From JAPOXR01 sp965219635 (lineage in GTDB: Bacteria; Pseudomonadota; Alphaproteobacteria; Rhodobacterales; Rhodobacteraceae), in assembly GCA_965219635.1 (NCBI GenBank), contig OZ244783.1:2356001-2420000 (forward strand): 64,000 nt of DNA, written 5' to 3'. A model generated the notes under the pieces. The model was given only the letters and a program-made list of their open reading frames with translations. It had not been told where the DNA came from and did no database searches. This document shows, one piece after another, positions 17,731 through 27,517 of this stretch; within the stretch, counting starts at the first letter, position 1, and every line of letters starts with the position of its first letter. The translations under genes were made by a program, and so were the position numbers.

Positions 17731-19247
17731 GCTGCGCCCGCCTCTGTAACGGTTGCAGGGCCGAATGGGTGCGTTATCTGCTCAAGCACTGTGGCCGCGG
17801 AGATGTCCGCCAACTCAATCTCACCTATTTGCATGCCGCGATAGAACGTCACGATCCTGTCGGAGAGGCCTGTGATTTCCTGGATGTCGGTAGATGCAAA
17901 GACAACTGCCCCACCCTCATCTGCAAATTCACGCAGCTTCCGATAAATTTCTGACCTGGCACCTACATCGACGCCGCGGGTTGGCTCGTTGACCAGAATG
18001 ACCTTGGGATTGATGGCCAACCACTTGCCCAAGGCTACCTTTTGTTGATTTCCGCCAGAGAGCAATCCAGCCTCGTTGCCCATGCGCGCCAGATCGACCG
18101 TGAATTTCTCGGCATTCGAAAGTGCGAGCGCCCTTTCCGCCCCACGCCGAAGTATGCCGCGGACTGAAATCCTGCCGAGTGCCGGAGAGGTAAGGTTCTC
18201 GCGTACAGGCCGGCCGAGGAACAGGCCGTCAAACTTACGATCGTCCGAACAATGGGCAATACCAGCGGCAATTGCCTCTTTAGGCGTCTTCGGCATGAAG
18301 GTTCGCCCATTGAGGGCAATGACGCCTTCCCTTGTGCCCTCGATGCCGCCGATGGCTGCAAGCACATCGCCCGACCCGCTACCGAGTTGACCCGCAAGAC
18401 CAAGAATTTCTCCAGTTCGGACAGAGAAACTAAATGGTTCCACAGTGGTGTCAGGCCAAACGCCACGGACATCAAGCAGGATATCACTTTGTGACGAAGC
18501 CTTGCGCTGCGGGAACATGTTCCGCAGTTCACGGCCAAGCATGGATTCAACCAGGGACTGCACGTCGAATTCTGACGCTGGGCGCGGCGGCTGACTATGC
18601 CCGTCCCGGAGAACAGTGATGCGATCGCAGATCCTGAAAATCTCGTCGAGCCTGTGGCTCACATAAATGATCGACTTGCCGTTGGCGGCAAGGCGTCCAA
18701 CCATGGCAAGAATGCGTGCGCTGTCTGACTCCCCAAGAGCAGCCGTCGGCTCGTCCAGAATCAGCACTCTTGGCTCCCGCGCCAGCAGCCTTGCCACTTC
18801 CACCAGTTGCTGCTCCCCCACAGACAGCCGGTTAACCGCCAGTTCCGGGTCGATGGCTTCGAGCCCGACCTCATTGAGATAGGGTCGAGCCCTGCCTGCC
18901 AGTGCCTTTCTCGTCGATACGATCGGCACCTTGTCGCCAGCGAGGAAGATGTTCTCTGCAACGGACATGGCCGGAATGAGGCTCAGCTCTTGCTGAGCAA
19001 TCGCAATTCCTGCCCGTTCAGCTCGGGCGGGCGTCGGAAACCGGACGGGTTCGCCATCGACCCTGATTGTGCCCTGGTATCCGTCGTCGAAACCGCTCAG
19101 GATCTTGACCAGGGTTGATTTGCCGGCACCGTTCTCACCGACAAGGCCCATTACCTCCCCGGCGCCGATCTCGAAATTTGCCTCTTCAAGTGCCTTGATT
19201 GCGCCAAAGGAACGTCTGACGCTGCTCACTTCCAGAATTGGCTGCAT
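17727..19247 (-). CDS. Ribose-type (CUT2) sugar ABC transporter ATP-binding protein
   Basis: The 506-residue protein has two fused ABC domains, as in RbsA/MglA. The N-terminal half is canonical: Walker A GENGAGKST, signature LSVGEQQLVEVARLL and Walker B LILDEPTAALGE. The C-terminal half has a degenerate Walker A (GQLGSGSGD) but a good signature, LSGGNQQKVALGKWL, followed by VILVNEPTRGVDVGA, in which the Walker B Asp is Asn. This asymmetry is normal for the family. It lies between the binding protein and the permeases, overlapping the next gene by 4 nt. Confidence 0.93.
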   Translation of the reverse strand: MQPILEVSSVRRSFGAIKALEEANFEIGAGEVMGLVGENGAGKSTLVKILSGFDDGYQGTIRVDGEPVRFPTPARAERAGIAIAQQELSLIPAMSVAENIFLAGDKVPIVSTRKALAGRARPYLNEVGLEAIDPELAVNRLSVGEQQLVEVARLLAREPRVLILDEPTAALGESDSARILAMVGRLAANGKSIIYVSHRLDEIFRICDRITVLRDGHSQPPRPASEFDVQSLVESMLGRELRNMFPQRKASSQSDILLDVRGVWPDTTVEPFSFSVRTGEILGLAGQLGSGSGDVLAAIGGIEGTREGVIALNGRTFMPKTPKEAIAAGIAHCSDDRKFDGLFLGRPVRENLTSPALGRISVRGILRRGAERALALSNAEKFTVDLARMGNEAGLLSGGNQQKVALGKWLAINPKVILVNEPTRGVDVGARSEIYRKLREFADEGGAVVFASTDIQEITGLSDRIVTFYRGMQIGEIELADISAATVLEQITHPFGPATVTEAGAA

Positions 19248-19296
19248 TTCTTGGGACTTGCCTCTTTGCGATTCGTATCCGGGTGCCGGACATTAT

Positions 19297-19329
19297 GGCC
19301 CGGGACTGGTATTGCGCCAACCCCGGGCC
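19297..19329 (-). promoter_or_regulatory. Intercistronic stem-loop after the sugar-binding-protein gene
   Basis: An 8-bp perfect inverted repeat (GGCCCGGG / CCCGGGCC) encloses a further 3-bp TGG/CCA stem. It lies 24-56 nt beyond the stop of the binding-protein gene and before the ATPase gene. No T-run is seen on the minus strand. It likely stabilises the SBP message or lets only part of transcription through. Confidence 0.6.
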
Positions 19330-19352
19330 TGTTTGCGTCTAGTGACGGTTTG

Positions 19353-20387
19353 CTAGCCTCCCCAGGCACCGGAACACAGTTCGTCGATCCCGTAGAGGTT
19401 TCCATCGTAGCCGCGCAGGGCGACGGTTTCGAGATTGTCGAGCGTCACCGCCGGATTAGGCGTGAAGTTGATGTAGTTGGCGAGTTCTCCGGTCTCCAGA
19501 TATTCTTCCACCATCTTGATTGCGAGTTGGCCCTCGTGAAGCGGAGACTGCAACGTCGTTCCGAACTGCTTGCCTTCCTCGATCAATTGCTTGTCACCGT
19601 TGCAAACGGTACCGACGGCAATGACATCTTCACCCATCACGTAGCCGGCCTCTTCGAGGGCACCAATCCCACCGGTCAAGATCGCGTCATCCATTCCGTA
19701 TACGAAGTGAATTCCCTGATCCCGGTGTGCCGCAATGAGCTTGGCAGCACCTTTGTATCCGTTTGCCTGGCCAAATCCCTCGCCAATATCGCCAATGATG
19801 GTCAGTTGAGAGCCTGCTATCGCGTCCTTGAAGGCGTTGATCGACAGCCCATACCCGCCATAGGAGTGTGGATAGGAAAGGACGATGACATTGAAGCCTT
19901 CTCCGCCTTCGGCTGATTTGCGGGCAGCAGCCTCACGCATCATGTAGCCTGCGTTCCGGGCGCGAAGCCGGTCATCGGGACCTGCGTAGCCGAAAATGTA
20001 CTGTTCATCCTGTTCGTTCGGCAATTGGTTGATCTTCAGCACTGGCACGCCTGTTCTTGCGAGTGCGCGAAGCGAGCCGAGCCCGGCCGTTGCATCCGAT
20101 GGCCACCAGATGAAGACATCCGGCAATTGACCGGCCGCGAGCACTTGCTGCACCTGCTGGTCCTGTTCGGCCTGGTTGAACTGGTTCTCGAAGACCTTGA
20201 TGTCGAAACCCTTGAGTGCCGCTGTCTCCTTGATGCCCTTGATGAAGCGGCCGATGTACGCTTCGCCTGCCGGGCCGTTGAACGAAATGATAGAGCCCTT
20301 GTCCTGGGCAATCGCTGGCCCGGAAGCCAGCCCGAGTACGGTTCCGGCTGCCAATGCGAGCATTGCCGGAGTTTTCCATTTAGCCAT
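19353..20387 (-). CDS. Ribose-type sugar ABC transporter substrate-binding protein
   Basis: The 344-residue periplasmic protein is of the Peripla_BP_4 class. The N-terminus MAKWKTPAMLALAAGTVLGL ends in ASGPAIAQ, a Sec signal with an Ala-x-Ala site. The mature domain has GEAYIGRFIKGIKETA, VLAAGQLPDVFIWWPSD and FVYGMDDAILTGGIGALEEAG, the usual late strand. A strong ribosome-binding site, CAGGAGGAAACCC, precedes the ATG. It is the first gene of the importer operon and is divergent from the SDR across 204 bp. The ligand is unknown; the neighbouring acyl-CoA dehydrogenase makes a plain pentose less certain than the family name implies. Confidence 0.9.
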   Translation of the reverse strand: MAKWKTPAMLALAAGTVLGLASGPAIAQDKGSIISFNGPAGEAYIGRFIKGIKETAALKGFDIKVFENQFNQAEQDQQVQQVLAAGQLPDVFIWWPSDATAGLGSLRALARTGVPVLKINQLPNEQDEQYIFGYAGPDDRLRARNAGYMMREAAARKSAEGGEGFNVIVLSYPHSYGGYGLSINAFKDAIAGSQLTIIGDIGEGFGQANGYKGAAKLIAAHRDQGIHFVYGMDDAILTGGIGALEEAGYVMGEDVIAVGTVCNGDKQLIEEGKQFGTTLQSPLHEGQLAIKMVEEYLETGELANYINFTPNPAVTLDNLETVALRGYDGNLYGIDELCSGAWGG

Positions 20388-20591
20388 TTTGGGTTTCCTC
20401 CTGTTGAATGGTCTGAATTTCGGCGCACGCTCTGCGCCGCATGCTGTTCTAGCAAAATTGCAGCAGGCTAATTCGGGTCATTTTGTCCATTTTGGATAAA
20501 CCTGTTCTGTCGCGGGTGTCATCCGGCTACTAGGTTGGCCCCGATGCTCGCAACATCGAGCACACGGATCCATTATCATCGGAGCACTAAA

Positions 20592-21401
20592 TTGGACATT
20601 CACAAGACTAGGCTGAAGGGCAAGCATGTACTGATAACGGGAGCTGCGCAGGGCATGGGAGCTGCCATCGGCGAACACTATGCCAGACAGGGTGCCAAGG
20701 TTTGCTTGGGCGATGTCAACCTTGACGGTTGCAAGGAGGTTGCCGACCGTATCTCGGCCGCTGGCGGATCGGCAATTGCGGTCGAACTAGACGTGTGTTC
20801 GCGAGCGCAGATGAAGGCTGCCGTCGACGCCACGGTAGAGGCTTTCGGATCAATAAATGTCATGCTGAACAACGCCGGGATCAACAAGCCGATGATGTTC
20901 CTGGACGTGACAGAAGAAAACTGGGACATGATCATGAGGGTCAACGCCCTGGGCGTCCTGTTCGGCATGCAGGAAGCTGCCAAAGCAATGATTGCGCAGG
21001 GGAAAAATGGTGGCCCCTACAAGATCATCAATGTGGGTTCGATCCTTAGCCGCCAGGCATTTGACGATGTAATACCCTACTCGTGCTCGAAGCATGCAGT
21101 CCTTGCTATGATAAATGGTGGCGCAAAGGCGCTGGTCGAACACAACATCACAGTCAACGGATACGCTCCTGGTGTGGTGCGAACCGAATTGTGGGAGCAG
21201 CTCGACAAGGACCTCGTGTCGATTGGCAAGTTCGAGAAGGAAGGCGAGTCGATGGACACCCTCGCTGAAAACATGATCCTTATGAAGCGCTACTCATACC
21301 CAGAGGACATCATCGGAACCGCCTCGTTTCTGGCAAGTCCTGAGTCCGACTACATGACAGGCCAATTGATCATGATTGACGGAGGTATGGTCATCCAGTA
21401 A
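20592..21401 (+). CDS. Short-chain dehydrogenase/reductase (SDR), polyol or acetoin type
   Basis: The 269-residue classical SDR has the cofactor motif TGAAQGMGAAIG, the Asn-Asn-Ala-Gly turn, the active-site Ser in NVGSILSRQAF and the Tyr-x-x-x-Lys in PYSCSKHAVLAM. It ends with the usual SPESDYMTGQLIMIDGGM. An acidic Asp at the end of beta-2 (LGDVN) suggests NAD(H). Start choice: TTG 20592 gives a normal N-terminus and has GGAG about nine bases upstream; an in-frame ATG at 20535 would add 19 residues unlike the family. It is divergent from the ribose-type importer and followed 139 nt later by the acyl-CoA dehydrogenase, so it probably oxidises an imported alcohol or sugar. Confidence 0.85.
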   Translation: MDIHKTRLKGKHVLITGAAQGMGAAIGEHYARQGAKVCLGDVNLDGCKEVADRISAAGGSAIAVELDVCSRAQMKAAVDATVEAFGSINVMLNNAGINKPMMFLDVTEENWDMIMRVNALGVLFGMQEAAKAMIAQGKNGGPYKIINVGSILSRQAFDDVIPYSCSKHAVLAMINGGAKALVEHNITVNGYAPGVVRTELWEQLDKDLVSIGKFEKEGESMDTLAENMILMKRYSYPEDIIGTASFLASPESDYMTGQLIMIDGGMVIQ

Positions 21402-21540
21402 CCGGTCCCTCGTTGGAATTGCGGAGCAGGCGACCGCAGCATCTACTGCCGCTTGGTTAGTCTCAAGAGTTGCGCAGTCGCGGAACCGGTCGCCCCGGCC
21501 GCAATTGCAACAACTCCAACTACAGACGGGGTATTCCCAA

Positions 21541-22695
21541 ATGGGACTGATTTCACCGGCTTCATCATGGCATGAGGAAGAACACGAGATCTTCACTGAC
21601 AGCGTCCGGCGCTTCTTCGACAAGGAATTGACGCCCAATATCGAACGCTGGACCGAAGACGGAATGTGCGACCGGGATTTCTGGCGGCGCGCTGGCGAAG
21701 CTGGATTGATGGGAGGCTCGGTCCCGGAGGAACTCGGCGGAAGCGGCGGCGGGCTGGGGTTCGACTCCATCGTGCTCTACGAACAAGGCGCCTGTGGCGA
21801 CTCCTGCTGGGGCTATGGCATCCAGTCGATCGTCACCCATTACATTCTTGCCTACGGAACAGACGAGCAGAAACGGAAATGGGTTCCACGCCTGGTCTCG
21901 GGAGAGTCAGTCGGAGCGCTGGCCATGTCCGAACCTGGTGGCGGCTCGGACGTCCAGTCGATCCGGACTTCGGCCGTTCAGGATGGCAATCAGTACCGCA
22001 TCAACGGGTCGAAGATCTTCATCACCAACGGCATGACAGCCGACCTCATCATCGTGGCAGCCAAAACAGGCAGCGAGGAAGGCGCCAAGGGGATTTCACT
22101 CGTGGTCATCGAAACCGAAGAAACCGACGGATTCCGGCGCGGGCGCAAACTCGACAAGATGGGCATACGCGGGAACGACACGGCAGAACTTTTCTTCGAC
22201 GATGCCAAGATACCACTGACCAACCTGCTCGGAGAGGAAGGCAAGGGCTTCTATCAGTTGATGAAACAGCTTCCCTGGGAAAGGCTGCTGATCGGCATCA
22301 CTGCGCTGGGCACCATGGACCTGGCATTGCGCATAACCACGGAGCATGTCAGGCAACGCAAGGCGTTCGGGCAGCGGCTGATGGATTTCCAGAACACCCG
22401 TTTCAAGCTGGCGGAAGTCAAGACGGCATGCGAACTCCTGCGTTCCTTTCTCAATGACTGCATAGCCCGCATAGAGGCAGGCACTCTGGATGCAGCAACT
22501 GCGTCGATGGCCAAATGGTGGGGCAGCAAGAAGCAGAACGAAGTCATGGATGAGTGCCTTCAGCTTCACGGCGGCTATGGCTACATGACAGAATTCCCGA
22601 TCTCCCGCCTCTACACCGACGCCCGCGTTCAGATGATCTATGGCGGTACAAATGAGATCATGAAGGAACTGATCGCCCGTTCACTGGACGAATAG
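21541..22695 (+). CDS. Acyl-CoA dehydrogenase (long-chain-type active site)
   Basis: This 384-residue flavoprotein has FAD/substrate motifs ALAMSEPGGGSDVQSIRTSA, RINGSKIFITNGMTADL and LQLHGGYGYMTEFPISRLY, the R-D-A-R-V-Q-type helix and the C-terminal IYGGTNEIMKELIA. In the medium/short-chain classes the catalytic Glu precedes the Gly-Thr; here that position is Gly. A Glu in LPWERLLIG occupies the helix-G place used by long-chain and isovaleryl-type enzymes, so that is the likely catalytic base. The frame is open 55 codons upstream, but ATG 21541 gives the family-normal length. It sits behind the SDR and divergent from a sugar-type importer, an unusual partnership. Confidence 0.9.
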   Translation: MGLISPASSWHEEEHEIFTDSVRRFFDKELTPNIERWTEDGMCDRDFWRRAGEAGLMGGSVPEELGGSGGGLGFDSIVLYEQGACGDSCWGYGIQSIVTHYILAYGTDEQKRKWVPRLVSGESVGALAMSEPGGGSDVQSIRTSAVQDGNQYRINGSKIFITNGMTADLIIVAAKTGSEEGAKGISLVVIETEETDGFRRGRKLDKMGIRGNDTAELFFDDAKIPLTNLLGEEGKGFYQLMKQLPWERLLIGITALGTMDLALRITTEHVRQRKAFGQRLMDFQNTRFKLAEVKTACELLRSFLNDCIARIEAGTLDAATASMAKWWGSKKQNEVMDECLQLHGGYGYMTEFPISRLYTDARVQMIYGGTNEIMKELIARSLDE

Positions 22696-22744
22696 AGCGC
22701 GCCGGCTCAAGCACGCCCTGCCGGCATGGATGGATGCGAAAGGT

Positions 22745-24121
22745 TCAGTCCGCACGCCTTCGTCTGACGAGTCCACCAATCTCCCGGCGCGCAACCGACC
22801 AGGTGATCCACAGGGCCAGCAGGAAGCCCGAGGCCACGCTGGCGGCGATTCCGAACCAGACACCCCAGGTTCCCCATTCAAGCACCAGGACAAAAACTGC
22901 GCAGAAGAAGGCGATGCCGAAACCTTGGCGGTAGATTCCAATCCACAGGGTGTGCATGGGGTGCTTCAACGCTTGCAAGAACGAATTCATGGCGAAGAGC
23001 AGAATGTAGACCGGCAGCATGAAGCCATCCACATTCAGGTAGTTGCTACCAATCCTGATTACATCCGGATCATCGGTAAACAGGCTCATCGCCGGGCGCG
23101 ACGCAAACCATAGCAGCATTGAAGCAACAAGCATGAGTGCGACTCCCGCCTTGCAGCAGAAGGCAAACGCCTCCCTGACCCGGTCGAACTTCTCGGCTCC
23201 AAAATTCTGCGCCGTTATCGGCAACAAAGAGATCGTGAGCCCGAATGCCGGCAGGAGCAGCATCTGCTCGATCCGCAATGCAACGCCGTAGGCAGCGATG
23301 GCTTCGGGTCCGAACAACTTGAGGTAGAGTTGAACCACAAATGCCCCGATGAGCATGACAACCATCGCAAAGCTCGCCGGAAGGGTCAAAGCGGTGATCT
23401 CACTGAAGAAACGCGGCCTTGGCCGGTATTCGGATCTGCTTCTTCCGACCATCAACTCGGAACGGTAGAGCCGCCACAACACATAGGCGAGGACTCCCAA
23501 CTGGGACGTTACTGTAGACAGTGCGATCCCATTGAACCCAAGAGCCGGAAAGAACCCGGGAATTCCATAGATCATCAGTGGGTTGAGACCTACATTCGCG
23601 AAGAATGCGGCTATCTGCGCCCGCTGCATCGACACTGCATCGCCTTGGGCGCCGAGCATGCCGTTGACCGAGAATGCCACGACGAAGGCCGGGGTCGCCA
23701 GCAACAGCACTCGCAGATAATCGTTGGCAGCATCCCGGAACGCGCCCGGCTCGGAAACAGCGGCAACCAGGAAAGGATGAACGGCGTAGCCGATGGCAGT
23801 CAGCAACGCCGAGGCGATCAACGAATAACTTATGCCCTGGCAAGCGACCTTGCGGGCGTGCCGTTTCCTGCCAGCACCGAGCGCATTACCGACCAAGGCG
23901 CCCATGGCGGCATTCACACCGATCCCGAACGCCACAAGAATGAAGAAGACATGAAACGATACCGCAAGGCCGGCAAGCGCGTCGGTTGATATCAATCCGG
24001 CAAAATAGCTGTCGACCACATTGAACAAGGTGGTGAAGATCATTCCGACTGCTGTCGGAAGGGCCATCCGGCGAAAATGCCCCGGTATCGAACCGGTAGT
24101 CAGATCTGCTGTATGCGCCAT
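22745..24121 (-). CDS. MATE-family multidrug/organic cation efflux protein
   Basis: The 458-residue integral membrane protein has about twelve hydrophobic helices in two MatE repeats. PTAVGMIFTTLFNVVDSYFA at the start and GIGVNAAMGALVGNALGAGR in the first repeat are typical, with the matching LLPITAQNFGAEKFDRVREA in the second. ATG 24121 is chosen over TTG 24127. It ends with an Arg-rich tail. It is convergent with acyl-CoA dehydrogenase and lies 74 nt downstream of the IlvD/Edd gene on the same strand. Such proteins exchange Na+ or H+ for cationic or amphipathic compounds; the substrate cannot be read from sequence. Confidence 0.9.
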   Translation of the reverse strand: MAHTADLTTGSIPGHFRRMALPTAVGMIFTTLFNVVDSYFAGLISTDALAGLAVSFHVFFILVAFGIGVNAAMGALVGNALGAGRKRHARKVACQGISYSLIASALLTAIGYAVHPFLVAAVSEPGAFRDAANDYLRVLLLATPAFVVAFSVNGMLGAQGDAVSMQRAQIAAFFANVGLNPLMIYGIPGFFPALGFNGIALSTVTSQLGVLAYVLWRLYRSELMVGRSRSEYRPRPRFFSEITALTLPASFAMVVMLIGAFVVQLYLKLFGPEAIAAYGVALRIEQMLLLPAFGLTISLLPITAQNFGAEKFDRVREAFAFCCKAGVALMLVASMLLWFASRPAMSLFTDDPDVIRIGSNYLNVDGFMLPVYILLFAMNSFLQALKHPMHTLWIGIYRQGFGIAFFCAVFVLVLEWGTWGVWFGIAASVASGFLLALWITWSVARREIGGLVRRRRAD

Positions 24122-24195
24122 TGGCAAATCGTCCAGTCAAACCGGATGCAGGCCGGAAGCCCGTGTTCATGAGCCCTGCGGAAGCGACGGCCGTG

Positions 24196-25911
24196 CTACT
24201 CCCTGCTCACCACTGGTTGAAGGAATTGGAAATCGCAACCTGAATCGGCCTGCGTGATCTCTCTTGCGTGGAGGCTTGCGTATCCTCTCTCCCTACCAGC
24301 CTGCAGAGTCGGCCGCTCCAAGGCCTCGCGCCTGCGTTCAAGCTCAGCCAGGCTGACGAGAAGGTCCAGACTTCGGTTCTTCACCGATAGCCTTATCCGG
24401 TCTCCGGTCCGGACCAGCGCCAACGGACCTCCCACATAGGCCTCTGGCGCAACATGAAGAACTATGGTCCCGTATGCTGTTCCCGACATTCTGGCATCGG
24501 AGATCCTGACCATGTCAGTAACGCCTGCGGCGGCGAGCTTCCTCGGAATTGGCAGGTAGCCGGCCTCCGGCATCCCTGAGGGACTGGCAGGGCCGGCATT
24601 GCGCATGACGAGGAAATCGTCCCGGGACACCTCAAGCCCGGGATCATCAATCCGGGCTGCCAGGTCTGCCGGGGAGTCGAACACGACTGCCCTGCCCTCT
24701 TTCTCGAACAGTTCAGGATCAGCAGCCGACCTCTTCATGAGCGCCCCTTGGGGCGCCAGGGTACCGAACAGCGCTACCAGTCCCCCTTGCGGTTCCAGCG
24801 GCGCTTCGGCGGTCGCAACAACCGACCGGTCGACTGGTTCCTCAAACAGATCAATGCGCTCACCTAGTGACTCACCAGTTACGGTCCTGCAGTTCAGGTC
24901 AAGGAGGGGTTTCAATTCCCGCAACACCGCAGGCAGGCCTCCAGCGCGGAAGAAATCCTCCATGTAGTGGCTGCCGACCGGCTTCAGATTGACCAGCACA
25001 GGAGTTGTCTCGGAGACTTCGTTGAGCAGTTCAAGCGTCAGTTTGATGCCGAGACGGCCGGCAATCGCAGTCAGGTGGATGACCGCATTGGTTGAACCAC
25101 CCAATGCAAGCAGCACCCGCAATGCGTTGCCAAAGGCCTCAACGGTCATGATTTCCGACGGCCTGACTGGTTGGGTGGCAAGCCTCGCAGCGACCTGGCC
25201 TGTCAGTTCGGCAGCGCGCAACCTGTCGGCATGAACGGCAGGAATTGCAGCGCAGCCGGGCACAGTCATGCCCAGAGCCTCGGCAATGCACGCCATGGTC
25301 GATGCCGTCCCCATCACCGCGCAAGTGCCGGCAGTTGTTGCCAAGCGGGACTCGACCGTCTTGATCTCGCCCTCCTCCAATTGCCCGGCCCGGTGCAATG
25401 CCCAGAATCGCCGGCAATCGGTACAGGCGCCGAGGCGTTCCCCCTTGTGGCTGGAAGTGAGCATCGGACCAGCAACAAGTTGGATGGCGGGAATATCCGC
25501 CGATGCGGCTCCCATGAGTTGGGCCGGAACGGTCTTGTCGCAACCACCCATCAGCACTACGGCATCCATCGGCTGCGCCCTGATCATCTCTTCTGTGTCC
25601 ATCGACATCAGGTTGCGGTATTTCATGCTCGTTGGATGCAGATAGACTTCTCCGAGAGATATGGTCGGAAAGTCGACCGGCAACGCCCCGCTCGTAAGGA
25701 CGCCGCGCCTGACCGCCTCAAGCAGTTCCGGAAAATGGCGATGGCAGTTATTGAACCCGGATGCCGTATTGGCGATGCCGACGATGGGCCTGGCCAGCAT
25801 TTCACCCGAATAGCCGAACGACATCGCGAACGAGGTTCTGAGGTATCGGGAGAATTCCGGGTCGCCATAGTCGGTTAGCCTTGCTGACAGGCCATAGTTT
25901 TTACTTGGCAT
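24196..25911 (-). CDS. IlvD/Edd-family dehydratase, probably sugar-acid (aldonate) type
   Basis: The 571-residue protein carries the IlvD/Edd Fe-S dehydratase pattern: VGIANTASGFNNCHRHFPEL, LMGGCDKTVPAQLMGA (cluster Cys and Mg-site residues) and GTCAVMGTASTMACIAEALG with the second cluster Cys region. Near the C-terminus, ISDARMSGTAYGTIVLHVAP holds the catalytic Ser helix. Motif wording and length are closer to L-arabonate/D-xylonate-type dehydratases than to housekeeping IlvD. The reaction would turn an aldonate into a 2-keto-3-deoxy acid. It follows the TctA gene by 85 nt on the same strand and could be the last step encoded by that operon. Confidence 0.85.
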   Translation of the reverse strand: MPSKNYGLSARLTDYGDPEFSRYLRTSFAMSFGYSGEMLARPIVGIANTASGFNNCHRHFPELLEAVRRGVLTSGALPVDFPTISLGEVYLHPTSMKYRNLMSMDTEEMIRAQPMDAVVLMGGCDKTVPAQLMGAASADIPAIQLVAGPMLTSSHKGERLGACTDCRRFWALHRAGQLEEGEIKTVESRLATTAGTCAVMGTASTMACIAEALGMTVPGCAAIPAVHADRLRAAELTGQVAARLATQPVRPSEIMTVEAFGNALRVLLALGGSTNAVIHLTAIAGRLGIKLTLELLNEVSETTPVLVNLKPVGSHYMEDFFRAGGLPAVLRELKPLLDLNCRTVTGESLGERIDLFEEPVDRSVVATAEAPLEPQGGLVALFGTLAPQGALMKRSAADPELFEKEGRAVVFDSPADLAARIDDPGLEVSRDDFLVMRNAGPASPSGMPEAGYLPIPRKLAAAGVTDMVRISDARMSGTAYGTIVLHVAPEAYVGGPLALVRTGDRIRLSVKNRSLDLLVSLAELERRREALERPTLQAGRERGYASLHAREITQADSGCDFQFLQPVVSRE

Positions 25912-25996
25912 TGTTACATCCCGATGCTTAGCTAATTTGCGGGTTCCGATAATTCATTGAATCCTCCCGTCTATCTTTGACACTCACGACAAATGA

Positions 25997-27508
25997 TCAT
26001 CGGTTGTCACCGCCTGCGCGTGCTACCCGCCGGTGCAGACCACCCTTGCCGAGAAGATGCAATCCTACAACCGAAATTGTCATCCCGTACAAGATAAGGG
26101 CCGGCCACGATTTTAGAAATGTTGTGAAATCGCCTTCAGACAAGATCAGCGCGGTTCGAAATTCGGTTTCTAGTGTTGGTCCAAGAACGAGGCCGAGTAC
26201 GATTGGAGTTAGGGGAATCTCCGCCTTGTGCAGCAGGTAGCCAATAATGCCCGTAATGGTCATCAGGTGTATGTCAAGAAACGAATTTCTGATTGCGAAC
26301 GTTCCAATGCAACACATGATAAGCACGCCAACCGCAAGTAGGTGCTGCGGAATCCGAAGTAGCATCACAAACAAGCGAATGCCAAAGAACTGGAATGAGA
26401 CTACGCTCAGATACGCAACAAGTATGGCTAGGTATATTAGATAAACTTCACCTGCATGCTGTTGAAACAGCATCGGGCCCGGAACAAGGCCATGTATGAG
26501 AAACGCTCCCAGAATTATCGCTGTTGCAGGATCTCCTGGAATTCCAAGGGACAGGAGAGGTATCATTGCTCCACCTGTCACTGCATTATTGGCGGATTCA
26601 GGCGCTAACACCCCATCCAGATTCCCTTTTCCTATGGTACTGCGTTCCGCCGAGAACCGTTTGGCATGATCATAGGCAAGAAAAGCAGCAATGGGGCCAC
26701 CAGTACCAGGTATGGCGCCGATGCCGGTACCAAGCGCCGAACAACGCACCATTAGCCAGAAGCTCCGGAACAGCCTTCCAAGCGATGGCAATTCACTTCG
26801 GATACCACCGGTAGGTGTCGCAGAAATCCTGCCTTGGCCGTGCTCCGCGAGTGCATGTATGACTTGTGGAACGGCGAATAGTCCGACCATCGCCACAATC
26901 AAGTTGATCCCTGACAACAGCGGCGTCCACCCAAATGTCATACGTGGAACACCATCGACAGCATCAAGCCCGACGGTCATCAGAAGCAATCCGATTATTC
27001 CGGCTATCAATCCTCTGACAAGTGACTTTCCGGCAATTCCACAGATGGTCGACATGCCAAATACAACCAACGCAAAAATCTCGACTGGACCAAATCTGAT
27101 CGCCATCCTAGCGACGAAGTCGACGGAAACCATCATGACGGCAAGTGAGAACAGTCCACCAAACCCCGAGGCAAGTACTGCTCCTCCCAACGCCATACCG
27201 GCTTGGCCGCTTCTTGTCATCTTGTGACCGTCGATGACTGTGGCCGCTGCTGAAGGTGTTCCGGGAATTCCAAGAAGGATCGCCGCAACCGACCCTCCGG
27301 TCATTCCACCGATATAGGTCCCGATTAGCATGCCCAATGCGGCATCCGTCGAGAAGCCAAACGTCAGTGGTACTACCAAGGCAAGCGCCATGGAGTAGGT
27401 CAAACCAGGAATGGACCCGAATATGATTCCTATCAGAGATCCGCCGACGATGGCCGCCAGTGTTCCTGGTGCCACAACTGAGTGGATTGCCTCGTATAAC
27501 AGTTGCAC
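25997..27508 (-). CDS. Tripartite tricarboxylate transporter, large permease (TctA family)
   Basis: The 503-residue membrane protein has about twelve hydrophobic segments. It shows the TctA signatures GSIPGLTYSMALALVVPLTF near residue 32 and GIPGTPSAAATVIDGHKMTR, repeated in the second half as GIGAIPGTGGPIAAFLAY. It is the large, ion-coupled permease of a TTT importer. The start is GTG at 27508, 9 nt after the TctB stop. It is the last of the three transporter genes. Confidence 0.93.
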   Translation of the reverse strand: MQLLYEAIHSVVAPGTLAAIVGGSLIGIIFGSIPGLTYSMALALVVPLTFGFSTDAALGMLIGTYIGGMTGGSVAAILLGIPGTPSAAATVIDGHKMTRSGQAGMALGGAVLASGFGGLFSLAVMMVSVDFVARMAIRFGPVEIFALVVFGMSTICGIAGKSLVRGLIAGIIGLLLMTVGLDAVDGVPRMTFGWTPLLSGINLIVAMVGLFAVPQVIHALAEHGQGRISATPTGGIRSELPSLGRLFRSFWLMVRCSALGTGIGAIPGTGGPIAAFLAYDHAKRFSAERSTIGKGNLDGVLAPESANNAVTGGAMIPLLSLGIPGDPATAIILGAFLIHGLVPGPMLFQQHAGEVYLIYLAILVAYLSVVSFQFFGIRLFVMLLRIPQHLLAVGVLIMCCIGTFAIRNSFLDIHLMTITGIIGYLLHKAEIPLTPIVLGLVLGPTLETEFRTALILSEGDFTTFLKSWPALILYGMTISVVGLHLLGKGGLHRRVARAGGDNR

Positions 27509-27517
27509 GACCGTCTT

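Noticed and set aside
22701..22725. GCCGGC / GCCGGC hairpin between acyl-CoA dehydrogenase and MATE genes as a terminator
   Set aside because: Only 6 bp with a 13-nt loop and no T-run; expected often in GC-rich DNA.
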